From positions 1 through 34,521 of the forward strand of contig JACPII010000014.1 in NCBI GenBank assembly GCA_016188175.1: a stretch of DNA of 34,521 bases, read 5' to 3'. The notes under the pieces are model-generated. The model was not told where the DNA came from. It did not search any database and saw nothing but the letters and a program-made list of their open reading frames with translations. A program made the position numbers and the translations under genes. This DNA is from Candidatus Woesearchaeota archaeon (GTDB lineage: Archaea > Nanobdellota > Nanobdellia > Woesearchaeales > JACPBV01). Positions 8,719 to 16,827 of the stretch are shown here, one piece after another (the first letter of the stretch is position 1; every line of letters begins with the position of its first letter).

Positions 8719-10121
8719 GAAAGGCATCTATTTTTATTGCCATGTTCCTTGCTCTTGTTGCTTCTGTTTCGGCTGCAAATTACTCCCAGAATAGAAGTGA
8801 CTACTACAACGATGGAACCTTCAATCTTGCTCATGGGGTAGGGGATAGCAGCTTTGTCCAGTTTAATGGGACTACTCAAACCAATGGAGATATAATCTCT
8901 ACATTAACCAACATCTGGGGTGTGGGAGCCGGAACTACCTCCATCAGCAACGAAAAGGCATTAACAGATGGTTTAAGCATGAAAACTTCTGCTGGCTATA
9001 TACGGCTAAATTCCGCATCCAACGCTTCTTTTGACGGCTCCTATGGTTGCTGGTTGTATCTTCCCGATGAACTTGATGTCAGGTCTGTTTTTGGTGCAGT
9101 TAGTGGTGGGCAGTTCTTCAACGGCATTGATGATGATGCACCAGGCGGAATAACCTCTGTTTCCTACTACGACCAGGATGCAGGAGATTGGTTTGCAAGC
9201 AGCGCAGGGGCACCACCAAAAGGGCAATGGTTTGAAATTATTTTGAACTATACTCCTGGAACAGGAATAGCCTCTTACATCTGTTACGAAAACCAATCTT
9301 GCCAGTATATTACGGCGGGGTTACTAACTTCCGAAAGCGGATTACAGAAAATTGAGCATAATGCTGAAAGTGGCTCCCAATATGCTCATTTTGATAACTG
9401 TTGGGTGTCTCCAAATGATCAAAGGCCCGAAGCAACACTCAATAATGACACCCTTCCCCCCTCGATTACGGCATATAACTGCACCTCCTGCAACCCTCCT
9501 TCCGGGGACAGTTCCCCTCCGTTTGAAACCTACGACACTACTCCAACCTTCAGTATAACGACAACTGAAACAGCGTTATGCAGGATTAGTTCCTCAAGCC
9601 TAAACTATACTGGGATGGGGACATCAAGGAATTGCACCCCCAGGTTTGGACATAATACCACACATACCTGCACCTTAACGGTTCAGGATAAGTTTGTTTC
9701 TCCTGGTCAGGATTATCTTTACTTTGGCTGCATAGACCCGTCTAATAATGAAAATGCTTCCTCAACAAGTGGAGCAGTAAGCATGCATATTCTTGGAGCC
9801 TCTGCAGATTATGGGGATGGAGCCATTCAGGCAGGCATTGATACAAGTCTTCTCGGCAGCTGGGCAAATACCACCGTGTTTGGGAACTACACAATTGTCA
9901 CACGTCGGCAGAGCGACAACAGCCAGTTCCTGGGCAGATTTGACAAATTTGTGCTTAATGGAAACAAAAGATGGGCTTTTAATTATGTTGCAATAGGGGA
10001 GCAGGCTTTGACCGGATTTTTTAACTTAACCCCCGTGTTGTACATCCTCCAATTGAGAAACGCCACCAACGAAACGATAACTCGCGAGGTAAGCAGTTTT
10101 ATAAACCAGACGTACCCCTAG
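8715..10121 (+). CDS. Secreted surface protein of unknown function
   Basis: Signal peptide MRKASIFIAMFLALVASVSA, many N-glycosylation sequons; overlaps previous CDS by 4 nt. Confidence 0.75.
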   Translation: MRKASIFIAMFLALVASVSAANYSQNRSDYYNDGTFNLAHGVGDSSFVQFNGTTQTNGDIISTLTNIWGVGAGTTSISNEKALTDGLSMKTSAGYIRLNSASNASFDGSYGCWLYLPDELDVRSVFGAVSGGQFFNGIDDDAPGGITSVSYYDQDAGDWFASSAGAPPKGQWFEIILNYTPGTGIASYICYENQSCQYITAGLLTSESGLQKIEHNAESGSQYAHFDNCWVSPNDQRPEATLNNDTLPPSITAYNCTSCNPPSGDSSPPFETYDTTPTFSITTTETALCRISSSSLNYTGMGTSRNCTPRFGHNTTHTCTLTVQDKFVSPGQDYLYFGCIDPSNNENASSTSGAVSMHILGASADYGDGAIQAGIDTSLLGSWANTTVFGNYTIVTRRQSDNSQFLGRFDKFVLNGNKRWAFNYVAIGEQALTGFFNLTPVLYILQLRNATNETITREVSSFINQTYP

Positions 10122-10128
10122 CATTGAT

Positions 10129-10290
10129 ATGGGAACCAACCCGTCATTTTTCATAGAGATGCTCCACTTCCTCAAAGAGCGGAAAGCCTGGTGGTTAGTC
10201 CCCATCATCATCATGCTCCTTTTAGTTGGCATCCTTGTCATTTTCGGCCAGAGCTCTGCATTGAGCCCGTTTATTTATGCGTTGTTTTAA
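10129..10290 (+). CDS. DUF5989 family small membrane protein
   Basis: MGTNPSFFIEMLHFLKERKAWWLVPIIIMLLLVGILVIFGQSSALSPFIYALF (53 aa) has the hallmark FLKERKxWWLxPII...QSSAxxPFIYxLF; too short for the ORF track. Confidence 0.9.
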   Translation: MGTNPSFFIEMLHFLKERKAWWLVPIIIMLLLVGILVIFGQSSALSPFIYALF

Positions 10291-10426
10291 ACCAATCCCT
10301 TCCTTTTCAACTCATTAAACCTTCCCTGCCTACCCGTGCGTTGGACCTTCACAGCCCACTCTTCAATTTTTCGCTCCTTTCTCGAATCCAAGAAAGACGT
10401 TTTTGTTCCTATTTTCTTCATAATTC

Positions 10427-10588
10427 GTATTTGTTTAGCATCCTCAGGTCGAAACTCCCTTGAGCCAACCTTGAGTCCGTCGCGGGGGCCGCCCTCCGTC
10501 CGAAGGACCGGAACACTACGCTCACCCTTACGGGGACGCAGGACCTGCCAATATTACGTCGGGAGTTTCGAAGATGCTAAACAAATAC
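10427..10588 (+). repeat. Structured inverted-repeat element, copy A (MITE-like)
   Basis: GTATTTGTTTAGCATC-CTCAGG-TCGAAACTCCC ... GGGAGTTTCGA-A-GATGCTAAACAAATAC; flanked by CATAATTC at 10419-10426 and 10589-10596. Confidence 0.93.
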
Positions 10589-10736
10589 CATAATTCCATT
10601 ACTGTATTGTGCTTCCCTTTTTATAATGTCCCTCAGATAGAAACATGGGCTAGGTATTGGTATTTTTTCTGTGTGGGGTTCGAATACGCCAACCACAAGC
10701 AACATTTAAAAAGCCCATTCTATTTTTCTCTCAGCA

Positions 10737-11714
10737 ATGAAAACCGTGAAAAAAGCCCTGATTACCGGCATCACCGGCCAGGACGGCTCCTATTTGGCGG
10801 AGCTGCTCCTATCAAAAGGCTATGAAGTCTACGGGATGTACAGGAGAGTTTCTACCGAAACCTTTGAGCGCATCAACCATATCAAAGCAAAGCTTAACCT
10901 TATCTGTGCAGACCTTGCAGACCAGGCTTCTCTTATCCACACGCTAAAGGACATCCAGCCTGATGAGATCTACAATCTCGCTGCCCAAAGCTTTGTCCCT
11001 GCATCCTGGACCCAGCCGACCCTTACCGGGGACATCACTGCATTAGGTGCGACAAGAGTTCTCGAAGCCATCCGCATCGTCAATCCTAAAATCAAGTTTT
11101 ACCAGGCATCCTCAAGTGAAATGTTCGGAAAAGCAGTTGAAACGCCCCAAAAGGAATCAACCCCGTTCTACCCGAGAAGCCCGTATGGGGTTGCAAAAGT
11201 ATATGCGTATTGGATAACTAAGAATTACCGGGAAAGCTATGGCCTCTTTGCGTCCAACGGCATCCTGTTCAACCATGAATCCCCGCGCCGCGGGCGCCAG
11301 TTCGTCACGAGGAAAGTGACCGAATCAGTCGCTAAAATCAAGCTCGGCCTCCAGAAGGAGCTTTTCCTCGGCAACCTCGATGCAAAGAGGGACTGGGGCT
11401 TTGCTGGCGACTATGCCGAGGCTATATGGAAGATCCTCCAGCACAAAAAGCCCGATGATTTTGTCGTCGCAACCGGCGAAACTCATTCGGTCAGAGAGCT
11501 TTGCGAAGTCGCATTCTCCCATGTCGGCCTGGACTGGAAAGGCCACGTTAAAGTGGACAAGAAATTCTTCCGCCCTGCAGAAGTTGATATTCTCATCGGC
11601 GATGCCTCAAAGGCAAAGCGTGAGCTTGGCTGGGAGCCGAAAGTGAAATTTAAGCAGCTCATCGGGATGATGGTCGATGAAGACCTGAAGGCGCAGAAGA
11701 TGTTGATGAAATAA
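10737..11714 (+). CDS. gmd: GDP-mannose 4,6-dehydratase
   Basis: [78 protein letters not shown]-like CATTTAAAA ~28 nt upstream. Confidence 0.95.
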   Translation: MKTVKKALITGITGQDGSYLAELLLSKGYEVYGMYRRVSTETFERINHIKAKLNLICADLADQASLIHTLKDIQPDEIYNLAAQSFVPASWTQPTLTGDITALGATRVLEAIRIVNPKIKFYQASSSEMFGKAVETPQKESTPFYPRSPYGVAKVYAYWITKNYRESYGLFASNGILFNHESPRRGRQFVTRKVTESVAKIKLGLQKELFLGNLDAKRDWGFAGDYAEAIWKILQHKKPDDFVVATGETHSVRELCEVAFSHVGLDWKGHVKVDKKFFRPAEVDILIGDASKAKRELGWEPKVKFKQLIGMMVDEDLKAQKMLMK

Positions 11715-11738
11715 CAGTAATAGCAAATTCACTAGTCA

Positions 11739-11769
11739 GAACTTTAGGCTCGGGATAGAGAAGAACCCT
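11739..11769 (-). repeat. Short dispersed intergenic repeat H, copy 1
   Basis: Minus strand AGGGTTCTTCTCTATCCCGAGCCTAAAGTTC matches 34312-34342 at 26/31 positions. Confidence 0.6.
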
Positions 11770-11861
11770 CAGCGGACTTCAGCATCAGTAGTTTAGTGGC
11801 GCGATTAAAGAATTGAGCATAATTATTGCGACACTACATGAGAGGGCACAAACTATTTTGG

Positions 11862-13265
11862 TCAACTATTTGTGTTCTCCGATGTATTAATCAGGTAAAT
11901 GGTGATATTCCCAAATTTTTCTTTTTCTAGTGGTGTGAATTTTTTATAAGATTCCTCGAGGTCTTTATATCGTAACACCAACCACCTTCTCCCATTGCCT
12001 CCCGTGATATTGCCCCTTCCATTAAAAACGGGGACATCATCCCTTGCGGAGTATCTTTCAAAGCTATTTCTTGCATAGGCAGGCTCAACAATGACTGTAT
12101 CATTCTCAATTGCATGGGAATCTACAAACCCGGCAACGTCCCCCCATGGTTCAGCTGTCTTTTCAAAATAAAAGTGATACAGCAAGGAAGGCATTGCCAG
12201 GATTATTATTGCCGCCGCTAATCCTTTCTTATACTTATTTTTCACCCTATTCATACCTCGTGCGGTTAGCAAGTAGAAAGCCAAAGATGACGATACGGTA
12301 TATCGTGAAGAATATATCGGCACTATCAGTTTTGATAGGGCATAAGGTACTAATATGGGAATGAACAGCCACAGGGCCAGTAAGAGATTATTTTCCGATT
12401 GACGTACAGTGAGGCTAATATGTTTTCCCGACCTTTTCCAGTTGAGTATAGTATACAGGGAAAGAGAAGCGAACAAGGCAAGCGTAACGGGGTTATAAGA
12501 TGAATGCCACAGCAAGGTGTTGAATAAATCCGATAGGGGGGGAGAAGTTAACCAGCTAATTTTTCCAAATGCTGCGCCCATCTGTTTGAGTAACCCCCAA
12601 AACCACGGAATAAACGCCGTTATTGTTAAAAGCTGGATTCCCATCCATTGTTTTAGGCTAATATCCGGTTTTTCTTTTGCCCGTAGGTGTAAGATTACTA
12701 TATACAAATTTTGCATGAGTAGGATAAACAGCCCGTAGATGTGGGTATACAAAAGTGATAATGTCGAAATAAGGTAAAAAATAACAAAAACAATTCTCTT
12801 TTCATTCATAATCTTTACCAGGAAATACATTGAAAGTAAGGTGAGCATAGCCAGCAAAGAATACATCCGTGCTTCCTGTGAATGGATGATGTGGGTTGTA
12901 GAAAGGGCTAGAATAAGGCTGGCAAAGATTCCCGTTTCTTTGTTGAACAAAAGCTCCCCTAATCGATACATAATAAAAATTGCAATAACGCCAAAAAGCG
13001 AAGACAGCAGCCTTACCATCAACTCAGAATCACCCCCAATTTTTATCCAAAAATGCAAAATAAGGTAATAGAGCGGGGGGTGGGGCTCATGTTCAACATT
13101 TCTTATTATCTCGCCGGGAGTTAAGGATGCATAACGGACTGAGAATTCTTCATCAAGACCATAACTTTTATCTTCTAAATGATAAGCTCTGAGAAAAACC
13201 CCTGCCGATAATATGATCAAAAGGATAGAAAACGTTTGGAGTGGATAGCCTTTTTTTAGGTCCAT
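11862..13265 (-). CDS. GT39/PMT-like (GT-C) membrane glycosyltransferase
   Basis: Multi-TM protein with YHLEDKSYGLDEEFSVRYA, HEPHPPLYYLILHFW, HIIHSQEARMYSLLAML motifs. Confidence 0.88.
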   Translation of the reverse strand: MDLKKGYPLQTFSILLIILSAGVFLRAYHLEDKSYGLDEEFSVRYASLTPGEIIRNVEHEPHPPLYYLILHFWIKIGGDSELMVRLLSSLFGVIAIFIMYRLGELLFNKETGIFASLILALSTTHIIHSQEARMYSLLAMLTLLSMYFLVKIMNEKRIVFVIFYLISTLSLLYTHIYGLFILLMQNLYIVILHLRAKEKPDISLKQWMGIQLLTITAFIPWFWGLLKQMGAAFGKISWLTSPPLSDLFNTLLWHSSYNPVTLALFASLSLYTILNWKRSGKHISLTVRQSENNLLLALWLFIPILVPYALSKLIVPIYSSRYTVSSSLAFYLLTARGMNRVKNKYKKGLAAAIIILAMPSLLYHFYFEKTAEPWGDVAGFVDSHAIENDTVIVEPAYARNSFERYSARDDVPVFNGRGNITGGNGRRWLVLRYKDLEESYKKFTPLEKEKFGNITIYLINTSENTNS

Positions 13266-13397
13266 CTTTTCTATAAACTGGTAATGGTTATTAATGTATT
13301 CCCTAAATCAACTTCTAATATTTTTTATTTAGCCCCCGGTTATGGTACATTCTTCCAAAAAGGGGACTCAGTTTTACTAAACCAACTGCCGGATGAG

Positions 13398-14117
13398 TCA
13401 CATCCTCCCAAACCAGTGCAGGAGCTTTAATTTCAACACCACCACATACCCTTTCCAGAGCTGGGGTATGCCGAGCTTAGACGTTCCCCGTTCGCGCTCC
13501 TTGAACGAGATGGGTATCTCTTTGATGCGCAGCCCCTTGAGGTGCGCCCGGTACAGGACTTCCTGCACGATTGCCGGCCCTTGGGAGAAAATCTTCCCCG
13601 GCTCGATTGCCTCCAGCGCTTTTCTCGTGTAGGCGCGAAAGCCCGAATTGCAGTCCTTAACCCGTATTCCAAGGATAAAATGGATATAAAAATTCGCGAG
13701 TTTTGTGATGATCCTTCGGAAAAAGCTTTTCCTGTTGTCCTCGCCGCCGGAAACAAGCCGTGAGCCCAATGCCATATCGGCATGGTTCAGTTCTTCAAGC
13801 AGTTTCGGGATATACTTCGGGTCGTGGCTCATGTCAGCATCCATCTCGACGATAAGATCGGCGCCTTCCTTGAGGGCAGCCAGGAAACCATCTTTGCCCG
13901 CAGCTCCCCTCCCCCGTGGCCCTGTCCTGAGGAGCAGCTTTACCCTCTTGTCCTTTTTCCCTATTTCCCGCACCACCTCAGCGGTGCCGTCAGGAGAATT
14001 ATCATCTATCACCAGGATCAGGACGCCCGGTATCTTTAGCTCAAGTATTTTCCCTATCAGGATTCGGATATTCTCCCGCTCGTTATAGGTTGGTATGGTA
14101 ATTACAACATCAGCCAT
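13398..14117 (-). CDS. Polyprenol/dolichol-phosphate mannosyltransferase-like GT2
   Basis: VVITIPTYNERENIRILIGKIL, VIDDNSPDGTAEVV, EMDADMSHDPKYIPKLL, SRLVSGG, DCNSGFRAY. Confidence 0.93.
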   Translation of the reverse strand: MADVVITIPTYNERENIRILIGKILELKIPGVLILVIDDNSPDGTAEVVREIGKKDKRVKLLLRTGPRGRGAAGKDGFLAALKEGADLIVEMDADMSHDPKYIPKLLEELNHADMALGSRLVSGGEDNRKSFFRRIITKLANFYIHFILGIRVKDCNSGFRAYTRKALEAIEPGKIFSQGPAIVQEVLYRAHLKGLRIKEIPISFKERERGTSKLGIPQLWKGYVVVLKLKLLHWFGRM

Positions 14118-15135
14118 GCTGCCTCAGCTCTTTCACGCCGTTTAAAAAATCCTCAAGAGGGATTGTTTCCGTGCACCACGGCTTTACCGTGCAGTTATCG
14201 TCGTAAAAGCATCCGCAGTGTTTTTTTGATTTCAGTTTGATCCCTTTTCCGTACAGGTCAATCTCTGCAGCGCTCGTTGGCCCGAAGAAAACGATAATCT
14301 TCTTTCCCAGGGCAACTCCGAGGTGCAGGGCAAGGCTGTCGCTAGTGATGAGGATGCCGCAAAGGTTGACTAAAGCAGCAAACTCCCGGAGGGGATGGTC
14401 TGTTCCAGCATCTATGGCTAGGTTTCCGAGCTCTTTTGCGATCGTTCCGTTCCGGCCCCGTTCCTGTGGCCCTCCAAAAAGCAGGAGGCTGCAGGAAAAA
14501 TTTTTCTTGAGTTCCTTTGCCAGCGCGGTGGTTTTATGGATGGAAAGAATCTTCCCCTTCCATCGGGATCCCGCAGCGGTGTTGAGGCCGATAACAAGGT
14601 TTCCGGAAGAGATGCTGTGGCGCTTGCGGAATTCCTCGCCAAACCCGGCCTCTTCTTTTGTCAGTTCGAGCACCGGCTTTCCCTTTTCAACACCGATGAT
14701 GCCAGAAATGATGTCCTGATAAGTCCTTGTATTCTTTTTCTTCAGTTCGTCAGCCTTTTCCTTTCCAAATCGCGAGATTAGCCCGAGGTCAAACCAGGGG
14801 GAGCTTTCCTTAGTATAGCCTGGCTTCCCATCCTGCAAGATGCCGCCAATGCGTTCAGAAGCACGAACCGATGAAGCCAGTGTGCAGCTCTCTATCTCAT
14901 CATCGAGGTTGATTGCTAAGGCAAATGTTTTTTTTTCAAGCTCCCTTATTTGTTCCCGTTCTTCAATGGCAATGCTTTGCTGAAGGAAAGGATTATGCTC
15001 CAATAACGGCAAAGACTCCCTCTTCGTGACCCAGAACATTCTAGCCCCGGGATATTTTTTATAAATGCCAGGAAGCAGGGACGTCGTTCTAACAACGTCG
15101 CCCATTGCCCCTAATTTGATGATGAGGATGTTCAT
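14110..15135 (-). CDS. Glycosyltransferase family 9 (heptosyltransferase-like)
   Basis: MNILIIKLGAMGDVVRTTSLLPGIYKKYPGARMFWVT; GLNTAAGSRWKGK; LITSDSLALHLGVALGKKIIVFFGPT. Start placed at MNIL (15135), not 15210, which lies in a repeat. Confidence 0.9.
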   Translation of the reverse strand: MNILIIKLGAMGDVVRTTSLLPGIYKKYPGARMFWVTKRESLPLLEHNPFLQQSIAIEEREQIRELEKKTFALAINLDDEIESCTLASSVRASERIGGILQDGKPGYTKESSPWFDLGLISRFGKEKADELKKKNTRTYQDIISGIIGVEKGKPVLELTKEEAGFGEEFRKRHSISSGNLVIGLNTAAGSRWKGKILSIHKTTALAKELKKNFSCSLLLFGGPQERGRNGTIAKELGNLAIDAGTDHPLREFAALVNLCGILITSDSLALHLGVALGKKIIVFFGPTSAAEIDLYGKGIKLKSKKHCGCFYDDNCTVKPWCTETIPLEDFLNGVKELRQHG

Positions 15136-15177
15136 GTTGGTTACGTCCTCAAATGCCAGTCGCATTGAAAAGTTGAA

Positions 15178-15292
15178 GGTTGCCATCCTATTTGCGAAGC
15201 TCAATGACAATGACTTTGAGCTGACAGGGGGATGACCCCATCGGGGATGTCAGCATTTGGCCAACACAGCCAAGCTGAGCTTGATGGCAACC
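15178..15292 (+). repeat. Structured inverted-repeat element, copy F (core-type relative of family)
   Basis: GGTTGCCATC ... GATGGCAACC outer arms, AAGCTCA/TGAGCTT inner arms, core GCTGACAGGGGGATGACCCCATCGGGGATGTCAGC (15220-15254). Confidence 0.75.
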
Positions 15293-15297
15293 CGAGC

Positions 15298-15309
15298 GTT
15301 TTAAATATT
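15298..15309 (+). promoter_or_regulatory. Putative archaeal TATA box of the GT4 gene
   Basis: GTTTTAAATATT; removing element B would put ATG (now 15474) ~25-30 nt downstream, as expected for a leaderless mRNA. Confidence 0.6.
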
Positions 15310-15329
15310 GCCGTATTCTGGTAGGAAAC

Positions 15330-15464
15330 GTATGTGCATAGCACCCTAAGGTCAAAATTCAATTTAATGGCTATTATCGAAGAGCGTTGCGGGGGGTCGT
15401 CCCTTACGGGGACGCAGCTCTTTCTTGAAGCCCGTCGGGAATTTTGAAGGTGTTATGCACATAC
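15330..15464 (+). repeat. Structured inverted-repeat element, copy B (MITE-like)
   Basis: GTATGTGCATAGCACC-CTAAGG-TCAAAATTC ... GAATTTTGA-A-GGTGTTATGCACATAC; flanked by TAGGAAAC at 15322-15329 and 15465-15472; core hairpin 15382-15420. Confidence 0.93.
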
Positions 15465-16645
15465 TAGGAAACGATGGAAAAAACCCAAAAGAAATTCATC
15501 CAGGTCCTCATGAGCTTTCGGGAAGCATCCGGAAGGCCGATCTCATGGAAGGAAGGCAGATCTCATGGAAAGAGGACTATGTCCTTAACCCTGTCAGGCT
15601 CGTTAAGCAGTGGGGCTTAAAATCGGAGATCTGGTCTTTGCAGAAGCCCCATCTGCCGGATGAGGAAACGTATGGAGGGGTTGTCATAAAAAGGTTCCCG
15701 GGCACTTTTTCCCTCCTTTGGAACCTGTTAAAAGAAAAGAACGTCGCCCTTGTCCTCGCTCATCTGCGCCCCTATCCTCCAGCAATTCTCTCTCCGCTTA
15801 CCGGGAAGCCCTGCATCCTTATCCCCCATACCTACGAGCTTGGCTCAAATTGGCCGATAAAGAAGATTTCACTCTTTCTCATGAGGCGGTTTAAAAAAGT
15901 GATTGCATTGACTCCTTACGAGCGCGGCGTTTACCTAAGCAACGGCTTAAAGGAAGAAAGGGTTATCCTGCTCCCCCATGCCATCGATGCCGATTTTTTC
16001 TCAGGGGCGCCAAAGGCATCAAAGGCTTCCATCCAAAAAAAGTTTAGCATCAGTAACCGGGACTTTGTGCTCACCTCAATCTCGAACTTTAGGAAATTCA
16101 AAAATCTCGACACCATTATCGAAGCGTTTGCCAGCTTCAATAAAAGGCACCCGTCAAGCAAGCTCCTTATCGTCGGTGAAAACCAGCTGAAGAATCCCCG
16201 TTATCGGGACCAGTCTGCATCACGTTTTAAAGGCGTTAGGGATCCGGAAGAAATAATCAGCCAGCACAAGCTCAAAGGCAGGGTCATCTTCACCGGGGGC
16301 CTAAACTTTGAAGGTGTCCGTGAAGCTCTGCATATCAGCGATATTTTTGTCAACAATTCTGACCCCGAAACCATGGGCATCTCAGTGTATGAGGCAGCCG
16401 CAGCCGGAATTCCATCGTGCCTTCCATCGATTCCCTCATTTACAGCCGTCTTCGGCAGCCATGCGTTATACAGCCCCCCAAGAGACCCGGAACAATTGGC
16501 CAAAATCTTCGAGCAATACTTCAGCCAGCCCGCCCTCCGGGAAAGCATGAGGCGGGAGCTCCAGCAGTTTATCCGGCAGTTTGATTACCCTGTTTTTATG
16601 AAAAAGCTAGAAGCGCTTTATCGGGAGCTTATTTCTCGGCGTTAG
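15455..16645 (+). CDS. GT4-family glycosyltransferase; N-terminus apparently disrupted
   Basis: RKFKNLDTIIEAFASFNKRHPSSKLLIVGE, GVREALHISDIFVNNSDPETMGISVYEAAAAGIPSC. ATG 15455 lies inside the right arm of element B; the ancestral start is probably 15474, now out of frame. Confidence 0.85.
   Translation: MHILGNDGKNPKEIHPGPHELSGSIRKADLMEGRQISWKEDYVLNPVRLVKQWGLKSEIWSLQKPHLPDEETYGGVVIKRFPGTFSLLWNLLKEKNVALVLAHLRPYPPAILSPLTGKPCILIPHTYELGSNWPIKKISLFLMRRFKKVIALTPYERGVYLSNGLKEERVILLPHAIDADFFSGAPKASKASIQKKFSISNRDFVLTSISNFRKFKNLDTIIEAFASFNKRHPSSKLLIVGENQLKNPRYRDQSASRFKGVRDPEEIISQHKLKGRVIFTGGLNFEGVREALHISDIFVNNSDPETMGISVYEAAAAGIPSCLPSIPSFTAVFGSHALYSPPRDPEQLAKIFEQYFSQPALRESMRRELQQFIRQFDYPVFMKKLEALYRELISRR
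15521..15560. repeat. 20-bp tandem duplication in the GT4 gene
   Basis: GGAAGGCCGATCTCATGGAA followed by GGAAGGCAGATCTCATGGAA (19/20 identical), not a multiple of 3. Confidence 0.9.
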
Positions 16646-16827
16646 GGTTTTACAAGGAACGATTCACTATTCTCAACGCAAGCAGGTTGCCATAAATACG
16701 CCCGCCATTGCTAAGGGGTATAACTGAATATGCCTTTCGATTGGATGGGGGTAGTGAACCTGCGCTCCAAGCCAAAATAAGCATTTCGGCTCTAAGATTT
16801 ATAAACAGGCGGTAAACTTCTTGCCTT

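Noticed and set aside
10336-10593. 85-aa ORF across element A (also 10191-10463 and 10574-10825)
   Set aside because: Composed of inverted-repeat sequence or overlapping the DUF5989/gmd genes; no protein-like signal.
15136-15210. N-terminal extension of the GT9 ORF (MSLSFANRMATFNF...)
   Set aside because: Partly within repeat F; canonical GT9 N-terminus MNILIIKLGAMGD begins at 15135.
15170-15300. Target-site duplication around element F
   Set aside because: No matching direct repeat found next to the GGTTGCCATC/GATGGCAACC arms.
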